Of a DNA stretch of 64,000 nucleotides, positions 40,512 through 48,536 are shown one piece after another. This stretch comes from Candidatus Saccharibacteria bacterium. GTDB lineage: Bacteria > Patescibacteriota > Saccharimonadia > Saccharimonadales > Saccharimonadaceae. Each line of letters opens with the position of its first letter. Position 1 is the first letter of the stretch. The translations under genes were made by a program, and so were the position numbers. The notes under the pieces were generated by a model. It ran no database searches and had not been told where the DNA came from. It saw nothing but the letters and a program-made list of their open reading frames with translations. The DNA is taken from NCBI GenBank assembly GCA_016789455.1, contig JAEUQU010000002.1:310001-374000 (forward strand). Reading direction: 5' to 3'.

Positions 40512-40922
40512 ATGCTCAACCTGCTACGTGCCGTCCTGCTCACCGCCCTGATGGCGGGACTGACGGCAATCGGCATCACCCCGGCCTCCGCCGAAGTCGC
40601 GCCGGCGTCCGCCGGCTACAAGGTGGTCTCCGTGACCGTCACCGTCTCCGACTCGGTCTGCGAGACCGGCGGGTACTACGGCGGTGGTGAAAAGGGCGCG
40701 ATCATCACCAGCGCCAAGCTCAATATCTGGCCCGACGCTGCCCCTAGCCGGTGGGGTGGGAAGTCCCGCACTATCCTGGTGCACTTCCCGGGCGGCTCTG
40801 GCGACTACGCCGCCTTCGTCAAGGCCCAGTGCAAGGGCCCAAGCGGCAAGTCCTACTACGTCGAGGATGACTCCGACTTCGGCATCCACGGCGGCCGCCA
40901 CATCAAGGTGACCATCACCTAG
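40512..40922 (+). CDS. Small secreted protein of unknown function
   Basis: The protein has 136 residues. Signal peptide about residues 1-27 (LLRAVLLTALMAGLTAIGITPASA). The mature part is beta-rich and contains two Cys (SVCETGG and QCKGPSG) and a Gly/Tyr-rich loop (GGYYGGGEKG). GC-rich codon style like the other lineage-specific exported genes. No family is recognised and no good Shine-Dalgarno site is seen. Confidence 0.58.
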   Translation: MLNLLRAVLLTALMAGLTAIGITPASAEVAPASAGYKVVSVTVTVSDSVCETGGYYGGGEKGAIITSAKLNIWPDAAPSRWGGKSRTILVHFPGGSGDYAAFVKAQCKGPSGKSYYVEDDSDFGIHGGRHIKVTIT

Positions 40923-40966
40923 TACAAGAGAGGTAGATCTGTGTCGGTCTGCCTCTTTCTATTTGG

Positions 40967-40972
40967 TATACT
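40967..40972 (+). promoter_or_regulatory. -10 box, leaderless start of the HExxH protein gene
   Basis: GGTATACT with eight bases before ATG 40981. Confidence 0.6.
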
Positions 40973-40980
40973 TATCTCCT

Positions 40981-41802
40981 ATGAAACAATCTGCAGCCGC
41001 CCGCCACAATCCTCGCTACGACATACGCTACAACAAAAAGTGGCGTGCTTGGCGTCGGCAGCAGGAGGCTCAGGCGTGGGTCGACTGCCTGTATAAGCTG
41101 GCCGTGAACTGTGAAGGTGCGATGCATGCGGAACTGATGTCAAAGCTTGCGTATTGTACGGACGGCGGCGGTCATGGAGAGCCATTTTTTGATCGTAAAA
41201 AACAGACATGGGGACTGACATGGTATAAGACGTCAGAAAAAGATGTCGCCATAGTGCCGATAGCCAGGACTGATGCACGGCTGCATCCGTACTTCAAGGA
41301 ACTGCAAAATAAAATCCGGTATTCAGAAGGTCCGCGCACGATATTTTTGCCTATCGTCGACGATATCACGGCTAAGTGGCGGGGAGTGGTGCTGTATCAT
41401 GAGCTGCTGCATTATGAATACCATCTCCAAAATAAGTTCAGAGAAAACGAGAAAGCGCATTGGGTTGAGGAGTATGAGGTGTTTTGCCGCGAAATCGCTC
41501 TGGTGAAACATTTCTATAAGCAGCCGTATGACCAGGCGGCTGAAGAATTGGCTGCAAGTTTCAAGCAAAAGCTTAGCAATAACCAATTTACCTTGAATAG
41601 TTTTGATGATGTACCTGACGATGTGTTGCATGCGGCACTTGGCGAATGCTGGTCCAGTATAGAGACCGGCACGAAGCGAGCGTTGCTCATTCTGGACGCC
41701 CTGTATAGGGCGCTTGATACCTTGCATCCTGACGGCAATAAGCAGGAGCACCACGACATCACGGAGTGGTTTTACAATACGCATCCAAAAGTGACATGGT
41801 AA
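40981..41802 (+). CDS. Unknown cytoplasmic protein with HExxH motif
   Basis: The protein has 273 residues. The centre carries LYHELLHYEYH (about residues 137-147), an HExxH zinc-metalloprotease-type motif followed by a third His. A downstream Glu-rich helix (WVEEYEVFCREI) could supply a further ligand, as in gluzincins. No signal peptide or membrane helix. It is not assigned to a known peptidase family; a cytoplasmic protease or toxin-like enzyme are both possible. Single gene, leaderless. Confidence 0.6.
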   Translation: MKQSAAARHNPRYDIRYNKKWRAWRRQQEAQAWVDCLYKLAVNCEGAMHAELMSKLAYCTDGGGHGEPFFDRKKQTWGLTWYKTSEKDVAIVPIARTDARLHPYFKELQNKIRYSEGPRTIFLPIVDDITAKWRGVVLYHELLHYEYHLQNKFRENEKAHWVEEYEVFCREIALVKHFYKQPYDQAAEELAASFKQKLSNNQFTLNSFDDVPDDVLHAALGECWSSIETGTKRALLILDALYRALDTLHPDGNKQEHHDITEWFYNTHPKVTW

Positions 41803-41837
41803 TTTCGAGCGTCAACCAGCTCGGCAAACTTTCATGA

Positions 41838-41843
41838 TACAGT
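41838..41843 (+). promoter_or_regulatory. -10 box of the DUF475 gene
   Basis: TACAGT with nine bases before ATG 41853. The upstream ATG at 41847 would be only three bases away, so 41853 is preferred. Confidence 0.4.
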
Positions 41844-41852
41844 AGTATGGAT

Positions 41853-42899
41853 ATGACAAAAGAACAAATCAAAATCTTCTGGTTCTCCGCGTTCTCAACC
41901 CTGGCAGTAGCGGGCGCCGTCTGGTACTACATGGGTCCGGCAGCCGCCCTGACGGCAGCGTTGCTGATCGTCCTGGAAATCACTTTCAGCTTTGAAAATG
42001 CCGTCATCAACGCCAAGATGCTGGATCGGCTGTCGCATGTCTGGCAGCAGATATTCATGACCATCGGCATCGCCATTGCCGTCTTTGGCATGCGTATTGT
42101 CTTTCCGTTGGTGCTGGTGGCTATTACCGGGCAGCTGGCGGTGGGGGATGTGCTTGATATGGCGCTTAATGACTCCGAGGCGTATGCGCACCAGCTCGAG
42201 GAGTCGATGCCGGCCATCGCGGCGTTCGGCAGCGCTTTCCTGCTGATGGTATTCTTTTACTACTTCACGCACGAGAACGACGGCAAGCCCTGGCTGAGGC
42301 CGTTTGAAGCTACTATCCGGCGGCTGCCGCGCCACTGGCTGACGCATACGCTTATCGTGGCGGTGCTGGTAGTGGGGGCTAATTTCCTGTTGGCCCGGGA
42401 ACGGTTTGGTGAGCTGGCGCTGGCGGGCGCGATCGGTATTGCCACGCATTTGGTCATCCACGGGCTTATCGTGTTCCTGGAGTCGCGCAAGATGGCGCAT
42501 AGCGCTGGAAAAATGGTGGGCTGGGCCGGTTTTGCGGGCTTTATGTACCTTGAGGTGCTGGATGCCTCGTTCAGCCTCGATGGTGTCATCGGTGCCTTTG
42601 CCATCACCAACAATGTCATCCTGATTGCTGCGGGCCTGGGTGCCGGCGCTGTCTGGGTGCGCTCTATGACCGTCTATCTCGTACGCCACAAGACACTCTC
42701 CAAATATGTGTTTTTAGAGCAGGGGGCGCATTATGCCATCGGCCTGCTGGCGCTGGTATTGCTGGTGCACACCTCTATCCATGTGCCGGAGGTCTTTACG
42801 GGGCTGGCGGGTGTGGCCATCATCGTTGCGTCAATCATCGCCTCGGTCCGCTTCAGCAAAACCAATGCAAAACACAAAGCAAAGACGGTCAGAGCATAA
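41853..42899 (+). CDS. DUF475 / TerC-superfamily membrane protein
   Basis: The protein has 348 residues with about nine membrane helices. LIVLEITFSFENAVINAK (core EITFSFENAV) and later LEVLDASFSLDGVIGAFAI are the duplicated Asp/Glu-containing motifs of the TerC/DUF475 superfamily, with acidic residues inside helices. Members are linked to metal (Mn or Ca) handling or tellurite resistance. Function here is inferred to be metal ion transport. Confidence 0.85.
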   Translation: MTKEQIKIFWFSAFSTLAVAGAVWYYMGPAAALTAALLIVLEITFSFENAVINAKMLDRLSHVWQQIFMTIGIAIAVFGMRIVFPLVLVAITGQLAVGDVLDMALNDSEAYAHQLEESMPAIAAFGSAFLLMVFFYYFTHENDGKPWLRPFEATIRRLPRHWLTHTLIVAVLVVGANFLLARERFGELALAGAIGIATHLVIHGLIVFLESRKMAHSAGKMVGWAGFAGFMYLEVLDASFSLDGVIGAFAITNNVILIAAGLGAGAVWVRSMTVYLVRHKTLSKYVFLEQGAHYAIGLLALVLLVHTSIHVPEVFTGLAGVAIIVASIIASVRFSKTNAKHKAKTVRA

Positions 42900-42913
42900 C
42901 CTGCCGGGTGCGG

Positions 42914-42919
42914 TATAAT
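42914..42919 (+). promoter_or_regulatory. -10 box, leaderless start of PAP2 gene 2
   Basis: GGTATAAT with seven bases before ATG 42927. Confidence 0.65.
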
Positions 42920-42926
42920 AGCAACG

Positions 42927-43457
42927 ATGGAATTTCTGATCATCCTCCTCGCCGACTATCTGGTTGCGCCGATATTGCTGCTGGCTGCCTGGGCTGTCTT
43001 GCGGCTGCCTGCAAAAAAACGCTGGCAGGCCATTGCCCGCGGCGTCGTAGTGGCGTTGACCGCACTGTTATTTGCTAAGATTATCGCCCAGTTTTACCAG
43101 GGCGAGCGCCCGTTTGAGACCATGGGCATCAAGCCGGGCGCCAGCTATCTGCCGAATCCGGGTTTCCCGAGTGACCACTCCTTGCTGGTCTTTACGACGG
43201 TTATCGTGACGTATGCCGCCACGCAGCGCAGGAGGCTGGGCATCGCACTGCTCACCATGGCGGTGCTGGTCGCCTTGGGCCGCGTGCTGGCACACGTGCA
43301 CACGCCGCTGGATGTCATCGGCGGGGCGCTCTGCGCGGCGCTGGCGGGCGTGCTGTGGTACGGGCACCGGTTCCGGCAGGCGTATGGGACGCCGGGCGTA
43401 CAAGCAAAATCGAAGACTACAGTGACGAAGTCAACCAGATCAAAGCGCTCGTCCTAA
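42927..43457 (+). CDS. PAP2-family membrane phosphatase 2
   Basis: The protein has 176 residues. Motifs: KIIAQFYQGERPF (K-x7-RP), FPSDHSLLVF (PSxH with Asp in place of Gly) and GRVLAHVHTPLDVIGG (R-x5-H-x3-D). The size and FPSDHS variant are common in undecaprenyl-diphosphatase of the BcrC type. It may share recycling of the lipid carrier with the PAP2 protein at 39872. Confidence 0.86.
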   Translation: MEFLIILLADYLVAPILLLAAWAVLRLPAKKRWQAIARGVVVALTALLFAKIIAQFYQGERPFETMGIKPGASYLPNPGFPSDHSLLVFTTVIVTYAATQRRRLGIALLTMAVLVALGRVLAHVHTPLDVIGGALCAALAGVLWYGHRFRQAYGTPGVQAKSKTTVTKSTRSKRSS

Positions 43458-43515
43458 GCGCCCTTGTGAATAACCGTGTATTCAGGGCCGTCGCCCGAGG
43501 GAGTAGACGGCAGGA

Positions 43516-44022
43516 CTATGTTTTGACGATGTTTGGCCATTGAATCTCTCCTTGTCCGTACTTAATTACTAGCAATATTATAACACCTATCAGCAGCAAA
43601 GTTAATGCGTTGTCAAACATCCTGCTCCTCTTGGAGTAGATGGTCATATTGTTGTTGATGGCGGCGGAGTAGTTTTTGTAAGCCTTGTTCAGGGCGCCGA
43701 GGCTGCTGGTGGTCTGGCTGGGGGTGGTAGACCCCGGGGAGTGCCACGTCGCGCCGCGCAGGCTGATGCCGAGCAATATGAACGATGCCGTGATACTACC
43801 GCTGCCAAACAGGAAGAAGAAGACGCCAAAGACCGTGCCCGGAATCGTGATGCCGTTGCTGAATAAAAAAGCTATCAGTGCGATTTCACCAGCGATAAAC
43901 GCTAATACCTTATTGCGCAGCTGATCGAAGCTGGCAGTCAGCTCGTCGTATTTTCTGCGGAGTTCTTCTAAGTTGAAAAGGGCGACTTTCTCCCTTTCGG
44001 CAATTTCGGAACGCTGTGACAT
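43516..44022 (-). CDS. Membrane protein with N-terminal coiled coil
   Basis: The protein has 168 residues, ATG 44022 with GGAGATGT upstream. Residues 1-38 are an amphipathic coiled coil (EKVALFNLEELRRKYDEL). Then come membrane helices at about 40-58, 64-90 and 140-158, with a soluble segment between (TTPSQTTSSLGALNKAY). No known family. The layout (coil, two helices, cytoplasmic stretch, helix) is loosely like SLATT-type effector proteins, but no partner nucleotidyltransferase is nearby. Confidence 0.55.
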   Translation of the reverse strand: MSQRSEIAEREKVALFNLEELRRKYDELTASFDQLRNKVLAFIAGEIALIAFLFSNGITIPGTVFGVFFFLFGSGSITASFILLGISLRGATWHSPGSTTPSQTTSSLGALNKAYKNYSAAINNNMTIYSKRSRMFDNALTLLLIGVIILLVIKYGQGEIQWPNIVKT

Positions 44023-44123
44023 ACATCTCCATACTCCACCCGGTGATCTTCATTGAATTATGACATGAGGCTGTACAAAATCAAGTCAACACATAATAAT
44101 CTTGTAATTTCATTACTATAGTT

Positions 44124-44129
44124 TATAGT
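44124..44129 (+). promoter_or_regulatory. -10 box, leaderless start of the 44137 gene
   Basis: TATAGT with seven bases before ATG 44137. Confidence 0.5.
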
Positions 44130-44136
44130 AGTAAAA

Positions 44137-44607
44137 ATGGAACACGCCTACTTTACCCCTCGCCGCCAAGAAATCCTGACCGTCCTGCTGACCGGCCTGT
44201 TCGGTACTGCGCTGATGATGCTGATTGCCTGGGCGACGGCGACTTTTTTGATCGAACCGGTGCTGTGCCGCGACAGCAACGCCACCGCCTGTGCCCACCC
44301 TTTGAACCTGGGCTATAACATTTCGCTTATCCTGGGCGCGCTGATCGCTATCGGCTGGTTCGCCCGTGAACGCGTCTTCCGGCCGGCTTTGGTGGCACTG
44401 CCGCCGGTACTGTTGTTCTGGTCGTTGCCGCAGCTGTTTGGAACCATGTCCGAGCAATCGCCGTACCTGTTCTTTGCGCTGGTCAGCCTGCTGGTAGCTA
44501 TCAGCTACGTGGTCTTTTACTGGGTGCTGCGGGTGCGCAATTTTGTCATTGCGTTTATTCTGTTGTTGCTCGTCATGTTCGGCCTGCGCTGGTTTATTGC
44601 CAGTTAA
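44137..44607 (+). CDS. Small polytopic membrane protein
   Basis: The protein has 156 residues with four predicted helices (ILTVLLTGLFGTALMMLIAW, NISLILGALIAIGWF, FFALVSLLVAISYVVFYWVL, FVIAFILLLLVMFGLRW). The first loop has two Cys (CRDSNATAC). No family recognised. Confidence 0.55.
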   Translation: MEHAYFTPRRQEILTVLLTGLFGTALMMLIAWATATFLIEPVLCRDSNATACAHPLNLGYNISLILGALIAIGWFARERVFRPALVALPPVLLFWSLPQLFGTMSEQSPYLFFALVSLLVAISYVVFYWVLRVRNFVIAFILLLLVMFGLRWFIAS

Positions 44608-44627
44608 GCAAATCTAAGCTAAAGCTG

Positions 44628-44633
44628 TATAAT
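44628..44633 (+). promoter_or_regulatory. -10 box, leaderless start of rmuC
   Basis: TGTATAAT with eight bases before ATG 44642. Confidence 0.65.
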
Positions 44634-44641
44634 GGTGGGCT

Positions 44642-45730
44642 ATGGAACTATTGCTATTTGCGGCTATCGCCGTGGTAATCCTTGGCTTTATCATCACTAT
44701 CGCGGTGCTGATGGGGCGGCTGAAAAATTTAGAGAACCAGCAATCCGCAACGCTCATCAAGCAGGATATCGACACGCTCAGCAAGGACGTCTTGCTGCTG
44801 AAAGACTCACTGACTGACAAACTGAGCCTGAAGATGGATCAGAACCAGCAGTTCGTCTCGCAGACCATGCAGCGGCAGTTTCAGCAGAGCGCGCGTATCA
44901 TCGCTGACATTTCGACGCGGCTGAGCAAGCTCGATGAGACCAATCGGCGCGTCGTGGATGTGGCCGATGAACTGAAGACGCTGCAGAACGTGCTGCAGAA
45001 TCCCAAGCAGCGCGGTGTGCTAGGTGAGTATTTCCTGCAATCTGTACTGGAGAACGTGCTGCCGCCAGAGCGCTTCACCCTGCAGCACAAGTTCAAAGAC
45101 GGGGAGATCGTCGACGCCTGTATTCACCTGGAAAAGAAAAAGATGCTGCCGGTGGACTCCAAGTTTTCTTTGGAGAATTACAACCGCCTGGTAGACGAGA
45201 AAGACAAGACGAAGCGCGAGTTGTTGGCACGGCAGATCCGCGCCGACCTGAAACTGCGCATCGATGAGACGTCCAAGTACATCCGCCCCGCGGAAGGCAC
45301 TATGGATTTTGCCTTCATGTTCATCCCGAGCGAGGCAGTGTATTACGACCTGCTCATCAACAAGGTAGGCGTCATCGGCGCCGGTTCGCGCGACCTGATT
45401 GAGTATGCCTTCCGCGACCGGCACGTCATCATCGTCAGCCCTACCAGCTTTATGGCGTACCTGCAGACGGTCCTGCAGGGCCTGCGCAGCCTGCAGATCG
45501 AGGAACAGGCCAAAGACATCCAGGTGCGCGTGGGGCAGCTGGGGCGGCATTTGGAGACGTATGACGGGCTGATGCAGAAGCTGGGCAACAGCCTGGGCAC
45601 GACGGTGAACCACTTCAACAATGCGCACAAGGAACTGAAGAAGGTGGATAAGGATATTATCAAGATAGCCGGGACGAAGCCGGGGGTGGAGCCGGTGGTG
45701 ATTGATCGGCCTGTCAATGACGAGCCATAA
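44642..45730 (+). CDS. rmuC: RmuC-family DNA recombination protein
   Basis: The protein has 362 residues. N-terminal membrane helix (residues 2-24), then a coiled coil (25-110), then the RmuC nuclease-like core: GVLGEYFLQSVLENVLP, LPVDSKFSLENYNRLV, FAFMFIPSEAVYYDLL, VIIVSPTSFMAYLQTV. RmuC limits inversion-type rearrangements in E. coli and is predicted to be a PD-(D/E)XK-related nuclease; D and K of VDSKF fit. Found in many CPR genomes. Leaderless. Confidence 0.87.
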   Translation: MELLLFAAIAVVILGFIITIAVLMGRLKNLENQQSATLIKQDIDTLSKDVLLLKDSLTDKLSLKMDQNQQFVSQTMQRQFQQSARIIADISTRLSKLDETNRRVVDVADELKTLQNVLQNPKQRGVLGEYFLQSVLENVLPPERFTLQHKFKDGEIVDACIHLEKKKMLPVDSKFSLENYNRLVDEKDKTKRELLARQIRADLKLRIDETSKYIRPAEGTMDFAFMFIPSEAVYYDLLINKVGVIGAGSRDLIEYAFRDRHVIIVSPTSFMAYLQTVLQGLRSLQIEEQAKDIQVRVGQLGRHLETYDGLMQKLGNSLGTTVNHFNNAHKELKKVDKDIIKIAGTKPGVEPVVIDRPVNDEP

Positions 45731-45735
45731 AGGCT

Positions 45736-46086
45736 CTAGGCTTTTGGAACCTGGGATGGCCAGCGTACGGTCAGTACGACTGACTCTTCTAGGGCGCGTG
45801 CCTTATGCTCACAACCTTTGGGCCACATGACATAATCTCCCGGCTGCGCAAGCACGACGGTCCTGTCGCGGAACTCAATCTCAAACTTGCCAGAAATCAG
45901 GATACTGATGGTAGTGCTAAAATCGCTTGCACCCCACTCTGCACGTCCGTCGCCGATAGGGTGTTTGCCCCATTTTATTTCAACATCCGTGCTGTGTTGC
46001 AGTCCCAGTTCTTTCTCCATGAAATGGCCGACGAACCAGTCGTTGTGGGAAGTGTCGCTTGCGGCATTGCCAACTTGTATGTTCAT
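45736..46086 (-). CDS. Cupin-fold protein
   Basis: The protein has 116 residues. A small-barrel cupin with EIKWGKHPIGDGRAEW, ILISGKFEIEFRDRTVVLAQPGDYVMWPKG and CEHKARALEESVVLTVRW. Metal-binding His residues are fewer than in enzymatic cupins (KHPIGDG and EHKA), so a sensory or binding role is as likely as catalysis. It converges on rmuC. A TATCAT box six bases upstream suggests a leaderless start. Confidence 0.75.
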   Translation of the reverse strand: MNIQVGNAASDTSHNDWFVGHFMEKELGLQHSTDVEIKWGKHPIGDGRAEWGASDFSTTISILISGKFEIEFRDRTVVLAQPGDYVMWPKGCEHKARALEESVVLTVRWPSQVPKA

Positions 46087-46092
46087 ACTACG

Positions 46093-46098
46093 ATGATA
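46093..46098 (-). promoter_or_regulatory. -10 box, leaderless start of the cupin gene
   Basis: TATCAT on the minus strand, six bases before ATG 46086. Confidence 0.45.
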
Positions 46099-46105
46099 CC
46101 AAACT

Positions 46106-46135
46106 AAAACACCCCGCGTTACTGCGGGGTGTTTT
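46106..46135 (-). terminator. Terminator of the aquaporin-like gene
   Basis: AAAACACCCCGC / GCGGGGTGTTTT with a six-base loop. T-rich on either strand. Confidence 0.9.
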
Positions 46136-46152
46136 ATGCAAACCGTTAAAGC

Positions 46153-47172
46153 CTAGGCTTCAGCACTGCGCCGATGCTCCCGGCTGATCAGCCGGTACAG
46201 CGCGTAGCCGATGGTCGCACCCAGGACAGGAGCGACGACGTAGGAGGCGACGAGCATCCACCACTGGCTGTTGTCGCCGGTGGCGGTGGCGTTGGTGCCG
46301 ACGGCCAGGGCCGGGTTCAGGAAGCCGCGGGCGCCGCCCATGGTGGCGATGATGGCCCCAAGCAGGTAGGAACCACCGATGACCAGGGCCTGCTTGCCCA
46401 TGGCGCGGGTGTACAGCGCTGCGCTGGCGACACCGAAGCCGAAGACCAGTGAGCCAAGCAGTTCACCGTAGAACAGGTTCCAGTCGGCGCGGTGCAGGAC
46501 CAGGTTGTCCGGGTCGATACCGCCGACGGTGGAAACGATAGCCAGGGCCAGCATGGCACCCAACACCTGGGCGACGATGTAGAGCGTACCTTCGCCGAGG
46601 CGGGTGACACGCTGCGTCATGCGGGCGATGGTGATGGCCGGGTTGATGTGGGCGCCGGAGATGCGGCCGATGATCAGCGTGATGATGACGTAGGCCAGGG
46701 CGGCAAAGACGGCCGTGGCGACGAATGGAATCACCCCGCTCTGCTGTAGCAGCTGGTCGACGGCTGCGGTCAGGCTCTGGCCCTGGCCGACGTTGAGCTG
46801 CTGCTCGAGCACGTTCTGCGGCACGAAGTAGCTGATGGGCGAGAACTTGCCGCCCAGGATGGCGACGACGATGCTGGTCAGGATGTAGGTACCGACGAAC
46901 TCAGCCAGGATACGGCTGGGGCTGGCATCACGCAGGCCGATGCGGACGCGCTCCATAAAGCTCAGGCTGTTGCTGCGACGGCGGCGGGCGGTGGTTGCCG
47001 TGGTCTTGGTCGCGGACTCGACGGTCTCAGATTTTACTTCGCTTCTCGTCACTTTTTCAGGTGCGGTTGCTTCGACTGCCGACACAGAATTGCTGGCTTT
47101 GTCAGACGTCTTGGCGGCGGTGGTCTTCGCAGCCTTTGCGGTCTTTTTAGGACTCTTGGTGGTTTTGGCCAT
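46153..47172 (-). CDS. MIP-family (aquaporin-like) channel with long basic N-terminus
   Basis: The protein has 339 residues. Residues 1-90 are Lys/Ala/Thr/Ser-rich and probably disordered, ending in ARRRRSNS. Residues 95-330 are an MIP channel with six helices and two NPA motifs, SGAHINPAITIA (about 190) and RGFLNPALAVG (about 295). After the second NPA, the Arg that lines the pore filter in most aquaporins is replaced by Leu, so permeation specificity may be unusual. The N-terminal extension has no counterpart in standard family members. Confidence 0.85.
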   Translation of the reverse strand: MAKTTKSPKKTAKAAKTTAAKTSDKASNSVSAVEATAPEKVTRSEVKSETVESATKTTATTARRRRSNSLSFMERVRIGLRDASPSRILAEFVGTYILTSIVVAILGGKFSPISYFVPQNVLEQQLNVGQGQSLTAAVDQLLQQSGVIPFVATAVFAALAYVIITLIIGRISGAHINPAITIARMTQRVTRLGEGTLYIVAQVLGAMLALAIVSTVGGIDPDNLVLHRADWNLFYGELLGSLVFGFGVASAALYTRAMGKQALVIGGSYLLGAIIATMGGARGFLNPALAVGTNATATGDNSQWWMLVASYVVAPVLGATIGYALYRLISREHRRSAEA

Positions 47173-47247
47173 AAGCGAACTTATTCCCCTCTTAATGAAT
47201 TAGTTGTGAATATATCATAATGCAAAAAATGCAAGCTGAAAATACTG

Positions 47248-47253
47248 TATAAT
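47248..47253 (+). promoter_or_regulatory. -10 box, leaderless start of the 79-residue protein gene
   Basis: TGTATAAT with seven bases before ATG 47261. Confidence 0.6.
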
Positions 47254-47260
47254 CAGGCGC

Positions 47261-47500
47261 ATGGCATTATTTGTAAAACAGACCGAAGAACGCACCAAGC
47301 TGCAGGAAAAACTGGCGGCCGAATTGCAGGAGCGCGCAAAGCGTACCCAGCAGATGGGCGGCGGGCAACCTGACACGCTCGACGATAGCAGTTATCTGAA
47401 AGACACCAAAGATGCCAGCCCGCTGACGGCCGTCTGGATCGTGATCGTCATCCTGGCCCTGGTGGTGCTGGGTGTGTTCATGTTCGTCAACCGCGGGTAA
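47261..47500 (+). CDS. Small tail-anchored membrane protein preceding pheS
   Basis: The protein has 79 residues. A helical charged N-terminal half (EERTKLQEKLAAELQERAKR) is followed by a C-terminal membrane helix (TAVWIVIVILALVVLGVFMF). Function unknown. It is 19 bases upstream of pheS and may share its transcript, which would couple it to translation capacity. Confidence 0.6.
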   Translation: MALFVKQTEERTKLQEKLAAELQERAKRTQQMGGGQPDTLDDSSYLKDTKDASPLTAVWIVIVILALVVLGVFMFVNRG

Positions 47501-47519
47501 TTTTTAGGAAGAGTAATTC

Positions 47520-48536
47520 ATGGAAGAGATCAAGAAAGTCGGCAGCGCCCTCAAGGCTGCTGCCAAAACGAGTGACGATCCGGCGGCCGTGCTGCGCGCG
47601 CCGGAACTTGGAAAACTGGCGGCCGGCATCAAGCAGGTCGACGATAAGCATAAGCCGGCGTACGGCAAGGCCCTCAACACGCTGAAGCAGGAGCTGGCGG
47701 CCATCGTGGCCAAGCGACAGGCCGAGGCCGAAGCGGCAGCCATTACACCGATTGACGTGACCGCGCCATTCGATGTTTCAGTCGGGCGTCCGCCACGCCC
47801 GCAGCTGCTGCCGACCACGCAGGGCAGTGCCCACCCGCTGATGAGCGAGCTGGAGCGGGTCATCGATATTTTCACGCGCATGGGCTTTGCGGCCGTCGAG
47901 TCGCGCCAGCTTGATAATGACTACAATATGTTCACCGCGCTGAACTTCCCGGAGGGCCACCCCGCCCGCGACGGCTACGACACTTTCCGGACCGAAGAAG
48001 GACTGATTCCGCCAGCCCACACCAGCACCATGCAGAACCGCATCCTGCGTGCGGGACGTGCCGGACTGGAGCAGGGCACGGCCATCGCCTCCATCAGCTA
48101 CGGCCGCGTCTTCCGCAACGAAGACGTCGATGCCACGCATGAGCACACGTTCTACCAGGTGGAAGGCGTGTACGTTGCCCGCGACGCCAGCCTGGCGCAG
48201 ATGCTGGCCGTGCTGCGCAGTTTCTTTGAGACGTATTACGGGCAGACACTGAAGATCAAGACGCAACCGGCGTATTTCCCATTCGTCGAGCCCGGTTTGG
48301 AATTTGCCATTGAGAAACCAGCGGCTCTTGGGGGCAAGCCTGGTGAATGGCTTGAGATGCTTGGTTGCGGCATGATCCATCCCAATGTCCTGAAAGAAGC
48401 CGGCATCGACCCGGCCAAGTACCGCGGCTTCGCGTGGGGCGGCGGTTTGGACCGTCTGGTGATGTTGGCGCATGGCATCGAGGATGTCCGTCATTTCGAA
48501 TCCGCCAAGCTTAATTTTTTGAGGAAATTCGCATGA
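47520..48536 (+). CDS. pheS: Phenylalanine-tRNA ligase alpha subunit
   Basis: The protein has 338 residues, ATG 47520 with AGGAAGAG upstream. It attaches Phe to tRNA-Phe as an (alpha-beta)2 complex with PheT. N-terminal helical tRNA-binding arm (1-85), then the class II core: PPAHTSTMQNR, GRVFRNEDVDATHEHTFYQVEG (motif 2 region; core RVFRNEDVDAT), FPFVEPGLEF and the motif 3 segment FAWGGGLDRLVML. Length fits bacterial PheS. ATGA overlap with pheT. Confidence 0.96.
   Translation: MEEIKKVGSALKAAAKTSDDPAAVLRAPELGKLAAGIKQVDDKHKPAYGKALNTLKQELAAIVAKRQAEAEAAAITPIDVTAPFDVSVGRPPRPQLLPTTQGSAHPLMSELERVIDIFTRMGFAAVESRQLDNDYNMFTALNFPEGHPARDGYDTFRTEEGLIPPAHTSTMQNRILRAGRAGLEQGTAIASISYGRVFRNEDVDATHEHTFYQVEGVYVARDASLAQMLAVLRSFFETYYGQTLKIKTQPAYFPFVEPGLEFAIEKPAALGGKPGEWLEMLGCGMIHPNVLKEAGIDPAKYRGFAWGGGLDRLVMLAHGIEDVRHFESAKLNFLRKFA

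Noticed and set aside
43516..44022. SLATT-type defence effector
   Set aside because: Only the general layout is similar; no nucleotidyltransferase, SLOG or other defence partner is adjacent.
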